From positions 3,132,001 to 3,196,000 of the forward strand of contig NZ_CP037922.1 of NCBI RefSeq assembly GCF_004355185.1: a stretch of 64,000 nt of DNA, given 5' to 3'. A model generated the notes under the pieces. That model was not told the DNA's origin. It searched no databases and saw only the letters and a program-made list of their open reading frames with translations. The translations under genes and the position numbers were made by a program. Position 1 is the first letter of the stretch. The number at the start of each line of letters is the position of its first letter. The stretch is from Hymenobacter radiodurans. Lineage in GTDB: Bacteria > Bacteroidota > Bacteroidia > Cytophagales > Hymenobacteraceae. This document shows, piece after piece, positions 8,317-17,397 of this stretch.

Positions 8317-11300
8317 GTGACCTATCCCGAATTTGAAGCCCGCTGGCGCCCGGCGGGTGGCGCGGAGCGCGCCAACTACGGCCTCTTCCTCCAAGACCTC
8401 TGCGACCTATTAGAAGTACCCAAGCCCGACCCGACTACCGACAACCCCGCCCAGGATGCCTACGTGCTAGAGCGGGCCGTGCAGTTCAACGACGGCGCTA
8501 AGAAAAGCACCGGCCGCATCGACCTCTACAAGCGCGGCTGCTTTGTGCTCGAAACCAAACAAGGCACCGATACACCCGACCAACAGCAGAAGCTGGAGCG
8601 CGCCGAGTTGGGCTTCACCGCCGCCACCCGCCGCAAGGGCCACGCCGTGCGCAACTCCACCAAGTGGGAGCAGATGATGCAGGCCGCCCGCCAGCAAGCC
8701 CTCGGCTATGTGCGCGCCCTGCCCGCCGATGAGCCCCGCCCCTTGTTTGTGCTGGTGGTGGATGTAGGCTACTGCATTGATGTGTACGCCAACTTTGCCG
8801 GCGTCGGCGACTCGTTTGTGCCGTTTCCCGACCAAAGTAAGTTCCGCCTGTCGCTGTCGGCGCTGGCCGACGAGAGCACCCGCGCCCTGCTGCGCCAGGT
8901 GTTTCTGGAGCCCCGCGCCCTCGACCCCAGCCGCCGCGCCGCCCGCGTCACGCGGGAGCTGGCGGGCTACCTGGCCGGCGTATCGGCTCAGCTGGAGCGA
9001 GCCGGGCACGCGCCCGACGTGGTAGCGCAGTTCCTGATGTGCTGCCTGTTCACCATGTTTTCCGAGGATGTGGGCCTGATTCCGAAGCAAAGCTTTACGG
9101 GCATGCTGCGCACCTACTCCACCCCGGAGTTGCGCGAGTTTCTGCCCGATGCCCTGGCCGGCTTGTGGCGCACCATGGACCTGGGGGGCTTTTCGCCCGA
9201 CCTCAAGGCCCGTCTGCGCCGCTTCAATGGCAAGCTGTTTCATGATGCCACGGCCCTGCCCCTCTCCACCGACCAGATGCAGCTGCTGCTCAAAGCCGCC
9301 GAGGCCGACTGGACCGAGGTGGAGCCCGCCATCTTCGGCACCCTGCTCGAACGCGCCCTCGACCCCAAGGAGCGCCACAGTCTGGGCGCCCATTACACCC
9401 CGCGCCGTTACGTAGAGCGCCTGGTGCTGCCCACGGTGCTGGAGCCCCTGCGCCGCGAGTGGGCCGCTGCCCAGGCCGCCGGCGCTCGTCGCCTCGACGA
9501 AGGCCAGCCCAAAGAAGCCCGCGCCGAGCTGGTCCGCTTCCTCAACCGGCTCACCTCCATTCGCATCCTCGACCCGGCCTGCGGCTCCGGCAACTTCCTC
9601 TACGTCACGCTGGAGCACCTCAAGCGCCTGGAGGGCGAAGTGCTGGCCGCCATCAACAGCTACGGCCACACGGGCCTGCTCGATTTGGGCGGCGGCACCA
9701 CCGTGAGTCCGCGCCAACTACTGGGGCTGGAGCTAAACCCGCGCGCGGCCGCCATTGCCGACGTGGTGCTGCGCATCGGCTACCTGCAATGGCACCTGCG
9801 CACCCACGGCGTCACGCAGCTGGCCGAGCCCCTGCTGGATGAGTACCAGAACATCCGCCAGCAGGATGCCGCCCTCCAGCACGACCCGCCCGTGCCCCGC
9901 CTCGATGCCCACGGCCTCCCCGTCACGCGCTGGGACGGCACCACCCGCCTCCACCACGCCACCGGCCAGCCCATCCCCGACGAAACCGCCCGCACCGCCG
10001 TCTTCGATTATCCCAATCCCCAGCCCGCCGCGTGGCCGGAAGCCGATTTTATTGTCGGCAATCCGCCGTTTGTGGGTTCGTCTCGAATGCGCGATGCCCT
10101 CGGCGACGGTTACACCGAGGCCCTGCGCAAAGCCTACAAAGGCAAAGTGCCCGACTCGGCCGACCTCGTGATGTATTGGTGGTACAATGCCGCGGCCGCC
10201 GTGCAGCGGGGCCCCGCCGAGCGGTTTGGCTTCATCACCACCAACAGCCTCAAGCAAACCTTCAACCGCCGTGTGATGCAGCCTTTCTTGGAAGGCGACC
10301 CAGCCCCGCTCACGCTCACCTTCGCCATTCCCGACCATCCGTGGGTTGATGCTGCCGAAGGAGCCGCCGTGCGCATCGCCATGACGGTGGCCGAACGAAC
10401 TTCGGCTAATTCATCCGCTGGGGGGCAATTATTGAATCTGAAGACTGAATCTGTTGCTGAAGGAGATGAAGCTGCTGAAGTGACTTTTTCAGGGCAAGAT
10501 GGAAGGATAATGCCTGATTTGTCAGTTGGAGCTGATATTGACAGCGCTAAGTCGTTAAAAGCTAATGCCGGGTTGTCCAACAGAGGAGTACAGCTCTATG
10601 GGTTAGGTTTTATTTTGGAAGAGCAGGAAGCTAGAATACTGATAGCTTCTGACAACGATAAAGCAAGGACAACTATTCGTCCTTATGTAAATGGCCGTGA
10701 CTTGGCAGCGAATGGACGAGGAGTTCTTGTAATTGACTTTTTTGGTTTTACTGAAACTGAGGCTTTAGCCCAAAATGCGTTGGCATTTCAGCGCATCTTA
10801 GAAAGAGTTAAGCCTGAAAGGGACCAAAGCAGCGAGCCTCAAGTGAAAAAGAAATGGTGGCTTCATGGTAGAACTCGCGACGAAATGAGGGTTTCGGTTG
10901 CAGGTCTATCTCGCTACATAGTTACCCTACGAGTATCCAAGCACAACTTTTTTGTTTTTCTAGACTCGAATATTCTTCCTGATGACAGAATTGTAGTTAT
11001 CGCGTCTGATGATGCATACCACCTGGGCGTACTTTCAAGTAGAATCCATACTATTTGGTCACTTGCATTGGGAAGTAGGTTGGGAGTTGGAAATGACCCT
11101 ATTTATAATAATTCCCGCTGCTTCGACCCGTTCCCCTTCCCAGCCGCCACGGCGGAGCAGCAGGCGCGCATCCGGGAGCTGGCCGAACAGCTCGACGCCC
11201 ACCGCAAGCGCCAGCAGGCCCTGCACCCCAGCCTCACCCTCACCGACCTCTACAACGTGGTCGAGAAGCTGCGCGCCGGTCAGCCCCTGGCCACGGCCAA

Positions 11301-11780
11301 AGAGCACACCATCAACCAGCAGGGCCTGGCCTCCGTGGTGCTCAGCCTCCACCAGCAGCTCGACGCGGCCGTCGCCGAAGCCTACAATTGCCCCCCAGAC
11401 CTCCCCGACGCCGACATTCTCACCCGCCTCGTGCGCCTCAACCACGAGCGCGCCCGCGAGGAGCAAGCCGGCCACGTCCGCTACCTGCGCCCCGCCTACC
11501 AAGCCCCCGACCAACAGCAATCCGCCCTACATTTGCCCCCCAGCGCCGCCGCTACCCCCGCCCCCACCGACACAAATGCCCCCAGCCCTGGCCCACCGAG
11601 CTAGCCCAACAAATGCAAGCCGTCCGCGACGCCGTCCAACAGTCCCCCAACCCACTTACCGCCGCCCAAGTAGCCGCCCGCTTCCGCCGCACCAAACCCG
11701 AAAAAGTGCAGCCCCTGCTGGATACCCTCACCGCCCTAAGCCTGCTCCGCCCCACCGAAGAAGGCACCTACGCCGCCTAA
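8317..11780 (+). CDS. MmeI-like type IIL restriction-modification enzyme (one frameshift near the 3' end)
   Basis: A single-chain enzyme of about 1150 residues combining nuclease, adenine methyltransferase and DNA-specificity domains. Counting from GTG 8317, the nuclease motif D-X9-E-x-K is D69..E79-T-K81 ([14 protein letters not shown]), the same spacing as the published MmeI motif. SAM motif I (DPACGSGNF) is near residue 419 and the catalytic NPPF near 582. The specificity region follows from about residue 690. The first open frame stops at 11604. Adding one C to the C5 run at 11579-11583 continues into [19 protein letters not shown] and the usual C-terminus ending at 11780. GTG 8317 is preferred over GTG 8266, which lies in a repeat. 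No partner R, S or helicase gene is adjacent. Confidence 0.85.
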
Positions 11781-11791
11781 CCAGAGAAAGA

Positions 11792-12003
11792 AGAACGACC
11801 AACTCCCCTCCTCAGCGGAGGAGGGGACGCCGCGCCAACGGCGCGGCTGGGGTGGTTGACCTCGGTGCTAACGTTGTGTAGTTGTTCGGGGGGCTTTTTT
11901 CAAATAAGGCCGTTATGCCGAGCAACGCGACGCATCGCGCGCGCTGACACTAGATTAGTACTCTCACCACCGCGAGCGAGATGCTTCACTCCGCTCGGCA
12001 TGA
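11792..12003 (+). repeat. ~210-bp interspersed repeat with built-in terminator, copy 2
   Basis: Inverted, nearly identical copy of 651-860. It begins 12 bases after the stop of the restriction gene, with its GGGGGGCTTTTTT tail pointing in the direction of that gene's transcript. It carries the CCTCC/GGAGG palindrome, a GC-rich stem and a CATGCCGAGC-type inverted repeat (11915-12003). Confidence 0.8.
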
Positions 12004-12249
12004 CGGGCTGTTTAGTTGCCCGACGGCCTTTCTTGCTGCCTAACGGTCTTTCTGGCTGTATGACCACCTTTCTAGCTATACCCTCGTCTCTCAAACGGCT
12101 ACTTTCCTTCCACTACCAACCCTACCCAAGCGTGGGCACGGTAGGCACAATTGCATATTTTAGCTTTATCATAATTTATTCAATATTAATTTGTATTATA
12201 CTATTTAAAATATATATTACTGTGCACTATCACCTGATTTATTCGATGT
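12004..12249. promoter_or_regulatory. AT-rich leader before small unknown genes
   Basis: From about 12150 the sequence drops to very low GC (runs such as TTTAAAATATATATTACT) up to the ATG at 12250. It is the most likely promoter region for the next gene; TTTG at about 12189 followed by TATTATACTATTTA loosely fits a Bacteroidota promoter. No exact boxes can be assigned. Confidence 0.3.
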
Positions 12250-12663
12250 ATGGAATCTAACGGAGGCAATGCCAATATCATAGAGTTTCCAGTGCCATCG
12301 GATGAATGGCAGCTATACGTTGACGCTTTCAGCGAAACTTGTGAGCGACTTGCTGACCCAAATTCGTTCACGGCGGCTTTTCAGTTGGAAAGCGATGATA
12401 TACTGTACGTTATAAACACGAATGACTCGATGATAGCTGGTACGCCATCTTTCACCGACGTGCCGCATGCTGGCTTTGTAGATCTCATCTACCTGGCAAT
12501 GCCTCCCAAGTACCGCTTGAAAAAGCCCTACGACGTTAATGTGACTGCCCTCCGGAATGGGGAGATAGTGGAAGCTACACTTCGGTTTGCCGAATTTAAG
12601 TTTAGCAAAGAAGGAGAACTGGTAGAAAGAACGGGAGGAGTCATTCATAACCCGCCCTATTAG
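12250..12663 (+). CDS. Hypothetical protein, 137 residues, ending GGVIHNPPY
   Basis: I do not recognise this protein. It is acidic in its first third (SDEWQLYVDAFSETCERLAD), has no signal peptide or membrane segment, and has a beta-rich second half (YDVNVTALRNGEIVEATLRFAEFKF). Its GC is lower than the flanking genes, consistent with recent acquisition. It ends ERTGGVIHNPPY, and the next small gene carries the closely similar SGVLHNPPQ, only 10 bases downstream of its stop, so the two are probably co-transcribed. Confidence 0.6.
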   Translation: MESNGGNANIIEFPVPSDEWQLYVDAFSETCERLADPNSFTAAFQLESDDILYVINTNDSMIAGTPSFTDVPHAGFVDLIYLAMPPKYRLKKPYDVNVTALRNGEIVEATLRFAEFKFSKEGELVERTGGVIHNPPY

Positions 12664-12672
12664 CACAGCAAC

Positions 12673-12858
12673 ATGGCAAAAACCCGAATTCCCAGCAAAG
12701 ACGATTCGGCTCCTGAGGAGTCGAACCCAGACGCCCCCACCTCCACCAGTCGCCCCTCCGACGAACCCGTCGACCTCTCTACGTTGGATAGCGGCGTACT
12801 GCACAACCCGCCCCAGGCCACCCAAAGCCAGGGAGGCGGCACTACCGACGAAGAGTAG
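12673..12858 (+). CDS. Small acidic disordered protein with GVLHNPP motif, 61 residues
   Basis: A short Ser/Pro/Asp/Glu-rich chain (KDDSAPEESNPDAPTSTSRP) with no predicted fold. Residues 40-47 read DSGVLHNPP, matching the C-terminus of the preceding protein, followed by a Gly/Gln/Glu tail. Function unknown. The shared motif beside the same upstream gene is the best reason to think it is expressed. Confidence 0.5.
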   Translation: MAKTRIPSKDDSAPEESNPDAPTSTSRPSDEPVDLSTLDSGVLHNPPQATQSQGGGTTDEE

Positions 12859-12926
12859 CGCGACGGTAGCCCGATAACCGCCTACCAGCACGCGCGGCAG
12901 CGTATGTACCCTTAGTGCCCGCCAGC

Positions 12927-15148
12927 ATGAAGCATTGTATTCTTCTGCTTCTTTTGAGCGTTGCCCTGCTCCCGCAGCCGGCGCGGGCCCAAACGCCTGC
13001 CGCCGCCGATAGCCTGCGCCGGCTATTGCGCCAGCAGCCCCGCCCCGACACCGTCCGCGTGCAGCGCCTGCTGGCCCTGGCTCACGCCGTGCGGGTGGCT
13101 GATATTCCGCAGGCCACAGAGCTAAATCAGCAGGCCCTGACGTTGGCCCGCCAGCTGGCGTACAGCGATGGGCAAGCCGAAGCGCTACTGGCCATCAGCA
13201 TCCTGTACCGCCGCCAAACCAACTATACCGAGGCTCGGCGCTACGCCCAGCAGGCTCAGCGCCTGTTTGCCCAGCGCGCCGACCAGGAAGGAATGGGCCG
13301 GCTGTGGCTGCAAATGAGCTGGATAGATTTGTTGCAAGCCAACTATGTGCCCGCCCTGGCTTCTGCCCTCAAAGGGTTGTCGCTGACGGAGAAAACCGGC
13401 GACCTGCAAACCCGCCTGCGCCTCCAGGTCAACATTGCGAATACTTACGCCAAGCTGGGCAACTATACCGAGGCCTTGCCGATGCTGCAAGCCTCCCTAA
13501 AAAACGCCCAGCGCCTGGGCGACGAGCAAGCAGTGGCGCAGGCACTGAACGGCTTGGGCAGTGTGTATCAGATGCTTGAAAAGTACCCGCAGGCTTTACG
13601 CTATCATCAGCGCTCCTTACAGATGAGTAAAAAGCGGGGCGTGGTGGGTGCTGAAACATCCGATGAAATTAATCTGGCCGATGTATATGGCCGAATGGGA
13701 AATCAGGCTGAAGCTATGGCCCACGGCCAGCGGGCCCGACAGTTGGCACGCGCCACCAACGACCAATACAACCTGCCCTCGGTGAAGCTGATGCTGGCCC
13801 GGGCCTTTCTGCTGGCCAACCAGCCCGACAGCGTGCTCACGCTCGCGCACGACGCTCTGCGGCTGAGCCAGGAGTCGGGCAGCAACAGCAATATTCGCGA
13901 AGCCAGCGACCTGCTGGCCGAAGCCTACGCCCAGCGCCGCGACTTTGAGCAGGCCTACCGCTACCGCAACCTGCAAATAGCCTACAACGACTCGCTTTCG
14001 GGTGAGGATACGCAGCGCCGCAGCAGCGCCCTGCGCTACGGCTATGAGCTGGACCGCAAGAAGGCCCAGATTAACCTGCTCAACAAAGATCGCCAGCTCC
14101 AGAAGCAGAAAGCCGAGCGCCAACGGCAGAAGTTCGTGGGCCTGCTGGCTGGCATTGTGGGGCTGTTGCTGCTGGCCGGGCTATTGCTGCGCAACGTGTA
14201 CATAAAGCAGCGCGCCAACCGTCACCTCAACGAGAAGAATCAGGAAATAGCCGCCCACCGCGACGACCTCGACCAGGCCCTCACGGAGTTGCGTGCAACC
14301 CAGGCCCAGCTGGTGCAGCACGAAAAGCTGGCCTCACTGGGGCAGCTGACGGCCGGCGTGGCCCACGAGATTCAGAACCCGCTCAACTTCATCACCAACT
14401 TCTCCGACCTGGGTGTGGAGCTGACCACCGAGCTACAGGAAGAGCTGGCCAAGGAATCGTTGTCGGAAAGGGGCCGCGAAAACATCACGCAGCTGCTCGA
14501 TGATTTGTCGCACAACCAGCTCAGCATTCATCAGCACGGCCGCCGCGCCGACCGCATTGTGAAAAGTATGCTGGAACACTCGCGCGCCAGCAGCGGCCAG
14601 CCGCAGCCCACCGATCTGAACGCGCTGGCGGAAGAGTGTCTGCGCCTGGCCCACTACAGCTACCAGGCCGCCAACAAAGATTTCAAAGCCACGCTCACCA
14701 CCGAATTTGCCCCCACCTGCCCAGCCTACAGGTAGTACCTCAGGACCTCAGCCGCGTGCTCATAAATCTGCTCACCAACGCCTTCTACGCGGTAGCGGAA
14801 AAACGCAAGCTGCTGGGCGAAGCCTACGAGCCGGAGATCAGCGTCCGAACGGAGCAGACCGAAAAGGAGGTTTGCCTGCGCATCCGCGACAATGGCAACG
14901 GCATTCCGGCCGAGGTGCGCCAACGCATCTTTGAACCTTTCTTCACCACCAAGCCCACCGGCGAAGGCACGGGCCTGGGCCTCTCGCTTAGCTACGACAT
15001 CATCACCAAAGGCCACCGGGGCACGCTCAACGTTGAGACGAAGGAAGGCCAATTTACAGAGTTTATTATTTGCCTCCCCCGAACAGTGGGGGCCGCTCAA
15101 CGCCCCGCCCACACCGCCACCGCGGAAATGACGAAGGCCAGCGTGTAG
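12927..15148 (+). CDS. TPR-containing sensor histidine kinase (frameshifted between N box and HisKA)
   Basis: A signal peptide ([21 protein letters not shown]) is followed by about six tetratricopeptide repeats (such as [16 protein letters not shown]). A transmembrane helix lies at about residues 403-424, then a coiled coil. The HisKA H-box HEIQNPLNF has His480, and the ATPase domain contains N box [12 protein letters not shown] and G boxes RDNGNGIP and [14 protein letters not shown]. The frame breaks at the C5 run 14710-14714; one added C joins [15 protein letters not shown] to the ATPase domain. Such kinases autophosphorylate on His and pass phosphate to a response regulator; none is adjacent. 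ATG 12927 is preferred to GTG 12915 because it starts the signal peptide. Confidence 0.85.
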
Positions 15149-15167
15149 GCCTAGGCTGGTTTTACCT

Positions 15168-15203
15168 GCTTCTGAAAGAACTTCAGACTGGGGGGCTTTT
15201 TTA
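15168..15203 (+). terminator. Probable terminator with GGGGGGCTTTTTT tail
   Basis: TCTGAA pairs with TTCAGA and is followed by CTGGGGGGCTTTTTT. It lies between the kinase and the convergent methyltransferase. Confidence 0.5.
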
Positions 15204-16214
15204 TTTGCGCACGGCTTCAATAATGCTGAAGGGCGACATAGTAGGCAGGATGCGGGTTAGCTCCAGCCCAGCCTGATCGAATAGCTGGCGATACTCCGCT
15301 TCGGTTCGCTCGCAGCCGCGTAGGTACAGCAGCATCTGCAGGTCCAAAAACTTACCAAAGGACGGCTCGTTCCCTTCGGGCAGCACCATTTCCACCACCA
15401 GCACTTTGCCTGCCGGGTTCATCGCCTCACGGCAGTGTTTCAGAATAACCACGCTTTGCTCATCGTTCCAGTCGTGGATGATGTGCTTCATAATATAGGC
15501 ATCGGCTCCAGTAGGCACCGCATCGAAAAAATTGCCCCCCACCCGCTCGCACCGGTCGGCAACGCCATGCGATTGTATCAGGTTGGCGGCGGCTTCTACA
15601 ATGGCCGGCATATCGTAGAGAATGCCCCGCAGCTTGGGGTATTTTTTTAGAATAGAAGCCAGCAGCAAGCCGTGTCCGCCTCCTACATCAACAAGGCTGG
15701 AAAAGGCCGAGAAATCGTAGGCTTCCAGCACGGCGGCGCTGCTAAAGGCACTGTTGCTGGACATGGCATCGTTGAACACTTTACCCGCCTTCTCATTCTT
15801 CCAGAAATAATCAAAAGAAGAGGTGCCAAACACTTTGTCAAAAGCTGGCTCGCCCGTTTGCACGCTATAAAGCAGCTCAGCCCAGGTCTGAAACTGAAAA
15901 TCGTTGGTCATCAGGGTTACGAAGGGCCGCAGACTGCCCGGCACGTCACTAAGTAGCGGCTCAGCTGGCGGCGTCAGGCGAAACCGCTTGTCTTCGTCTT
16001 CCGAGAATACGCCCACGCTGGCACAGGCCCGCAGCACCCGATACAAGGAACGCTCGTGCGTATTGGTGCGGCGCGACAGTTCGCCCGCGCTTTTGGGGCC
16101 GTCTTTCAACAGATCGGCAATGCCTAGCTCGGCAGCTACACCGATGGCGCGCGAAGCCGCGAACCCAAACATCACCTGCATGAGCTGGATAGGAGGAGGT
16201 AGCTCCGGGTTCAT
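15201..16214 (-). CDS. SAM-dependent O-methyltransferase (acetylserotonin/COMT family)
   Basis: About 337 residues. An N-terminal winged-helix dimerisation domain (ELGIADLLKDGPKSAGELSRR) is followed by a Rossmann methyltransferase domain. SAM motif I is LVDVGGGHGLLL, and the family's catalytic stretch is MKHIIHDWNDEQSVVIL, with His as the likely base. Family members methylate small phenols or polyketides. The ATG at 16212-16214 (MNPELPPPIQLMQ) is preferred; an upstream ATG at 16265 would add 17 residues without a counterpart in the family. No biosynthetic cluster is adjacent, so the substrate is unknown. Confidence 0.85.
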   Translation of the reverse strand: MNPELPPPIQLMQVMFGFAASRAIGVAAELGIADLLKDGPKSAGELSRRTNTHERSLYRVLRACASVGVFSEDEDKRFRLTPPAEPLLSDVPGSLRPFVTLMTNDFQFQTWAELLYSVQTGEPAFDKVFGTSSFDYFWKNEKAGKVFNDAMSSNSAFSSAAVLEAYDFSAFSSLVDVGGGHGLLLASILKKYPKLRGILYDMPAIVEAAANLIQSHGVADRCERVGGNFFDAVPTGADAYIMKHIIHDWNDEQSVVILKHCREAMNPAGKVLVVEMVLPEGNEPSFGKFLDLQMLLYLRGCERTEAEYRQLFDQAGLELTRILPTMSPFSIIEAVRK

Positions 16215-16439
16215 ACCTGAGTTGATTATAGAAGGAGGGGATAATAGCCTTAGCTCTGCATACACATGGCTTTTTGCTGAGCGCTACACTAATATATACA
16301 ATTAATTCTATTATTATTTACAAATAGTACAACCGAATTTTTTGCTTGATAGCACACACTTTAGCTCATCGTTTTTGCGCAAAACCACGTTTGTACCATC
16401 TCAACCCTCCTTGCAACCCCTCACTTTACTACCACAACT

Positions 16440-17186
16440 ATGAACAAGCGTGATTTTTTGCAGCGTGGCCTGCTACTAGCTATCAGCGGTCTGGTGAGCC
16501 CTGCCCTACTGGCCCGCGCCCGCGACGAAAAGTTTTTGGCCGAAGCCCGCGCCACTCCCGTGGCCGACGGCCCTTTCACCCTGCCGGCCCTCCCGTATGC
16601 ATTTAATGCGCTGGAGCCTCACATCGACGCACGCACGATGGAGATTCACCACGACGCGCATCACAAAACCTACGTATCGAAGCTCAACGAAGCCGTGGTG
16701 GGCAAACCCCAGGAAAAACAGTCGCTAGCCGAGCTACTGGCCTCTGCCAGCAAGCAGCCCGACGCGGTGCGCAACAATGCCGGCGGCCACTGGAATCACT
16801 CCATGTTCTGGCAGATACTCGCCGCTAAGGGCGGCGGACAGCCTACCGGCACCCTCGCTACCGACCTCACCAAGACCTTCGGCTCGTATGAGAAGTTTCA
16901 GGAGGAATTTGCCAAGGCCGCTACGGGTCGCTTCGGCTCGGGCTGGGCGTGGCTCAGCGTAGATAAGGCGGGCAAGCTGTTCGTTTCCTCCACCCCCAAC
17001 CAGGACAACCCCCTCATGGACATTCCCGGCATTCAGCGCGGCACGCCCATCTTGGGCCTCGATGTGTGGGAGCACGCCTATTATCTCAAATATCAGAATA
17101 AGCGCCCCGATTACGTCAAGGCGTTTTGGAACGCGGTAAACTGGTCGGCGGTGGGCCAGCGCTACGACGCAGCCCGCAAGAGCTAG
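16440..17186 (+). CDS. Exported Fe/Mn superoxide dismutase
   Basis: 248 residues. A leader ([20 protein letters not shown]) with a KRDFLQ start resembling a Tat signal precedes a complete Fe/Mn-SOD. The metal ligands are all present: His70 in [12 protein letters not shown], His in GHWNHSMFW, and Asp and His in [14 protein letters not shown]. The enzyme converts superoxide to peroxide and O2, here probably in the periplasm. The family's ordinary cytoplasmic form lacks the 40-residue leader. Monocistronic: a divergent gene lies upstream and palindromes lie downstream. Confidence 0.9.
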   Translation: MNKRDFLQRGLLLAISGLVSPALLARARDEKFLAEARATPVADGPFTLPALPYAFNALEPHIDARTMEIHHDAHHKTYVSKLNEAVVGKPQEKQSLAELLASASKQPDAVRNNAGGHWNHSMFWQILAAKGGGQPTGTLATDLTKTFGSYEKFQEEFAKAATGRFGSGWAWLSVDKAGKLFVSSTPNQDNPLMDIPGIQRGTPILGLDVWEHAYYLKYQNKRPDYVKAFWNAVNWSAVGQRYDAARKS

Positions 17187-17210
17187 GCTGGAAGGTGGAG
17201 TAGGCCTGTT

Positions 17211-17252
17211 ACAATAATGTATGAGCGAAATGCTTCGCTCATACATTATTGT
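17211..17252. repeat. Perfect 19-bp-arm palindrome
   Basis: ACAATAATGTATGAGCGAA pairs exactly with TTCGCTCATACATTATTGT around a 4-base loop. It lies 25 bases after the SOD stop. It could be a terminator or RNA-stability hairpin, but there is no separate T-run beyond the arm. Confidence 0.6.
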
Positions 17253-17261
17253 CATTCATAT

Positions 17262-17368
17262 AAAAGGCGGTCATGCCGAGCGAAGCGACGCATCGCGCGT
17301 GTTTGGTTGTTCAGCTTGGCAACATCAGCACGCGCGATGCGTCGCTTCGCTCGGCATGACCGCCTTTT
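17262..17368. repeat. CATGCCGAGC inverted repeat
   Basis: The arms AAAAGGCGGTCATGCCGAGC.. and ..GCTCGGCATGACCGCCTTTT extend about 40 bases with near-perfect pairing around a 27-base loop. Related units occur at 651-741, 11915-12003 and 25542-25630, and a half unit at 52318-52330. It may be a non-autonomous element; no transposase is nearby. Confidence 0.8.
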
Positions 17369-17397
17369 GTGTTATTGTTTTTGTTCTCGCTACGCTC

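Noticed and set aside
8467..9717. A 416-codon frame on the minus strand inside the restriction gene
   Set aside because: Antisense shadow in a GC-rich region; Gly/Ala/Gln-rich low-complexity translation, while the plus strand has intact catalytic motifs.
11009..11881. A 290-codon plus-strand frame at the end of the restriction gene
   Set aside because: Pro/Ser/Arg-rich translation typical of an alternate frame; the true C-terminus is recovered by one added C at 11579-11583.
11856..12260. A 134-codon frame across the repeat at 11792-12003
   Set aside because: It is mostly the translation of the repeat and matches the reverse translation of copy 1 at 474-797, so it reflects repeat identity rather than a gene.
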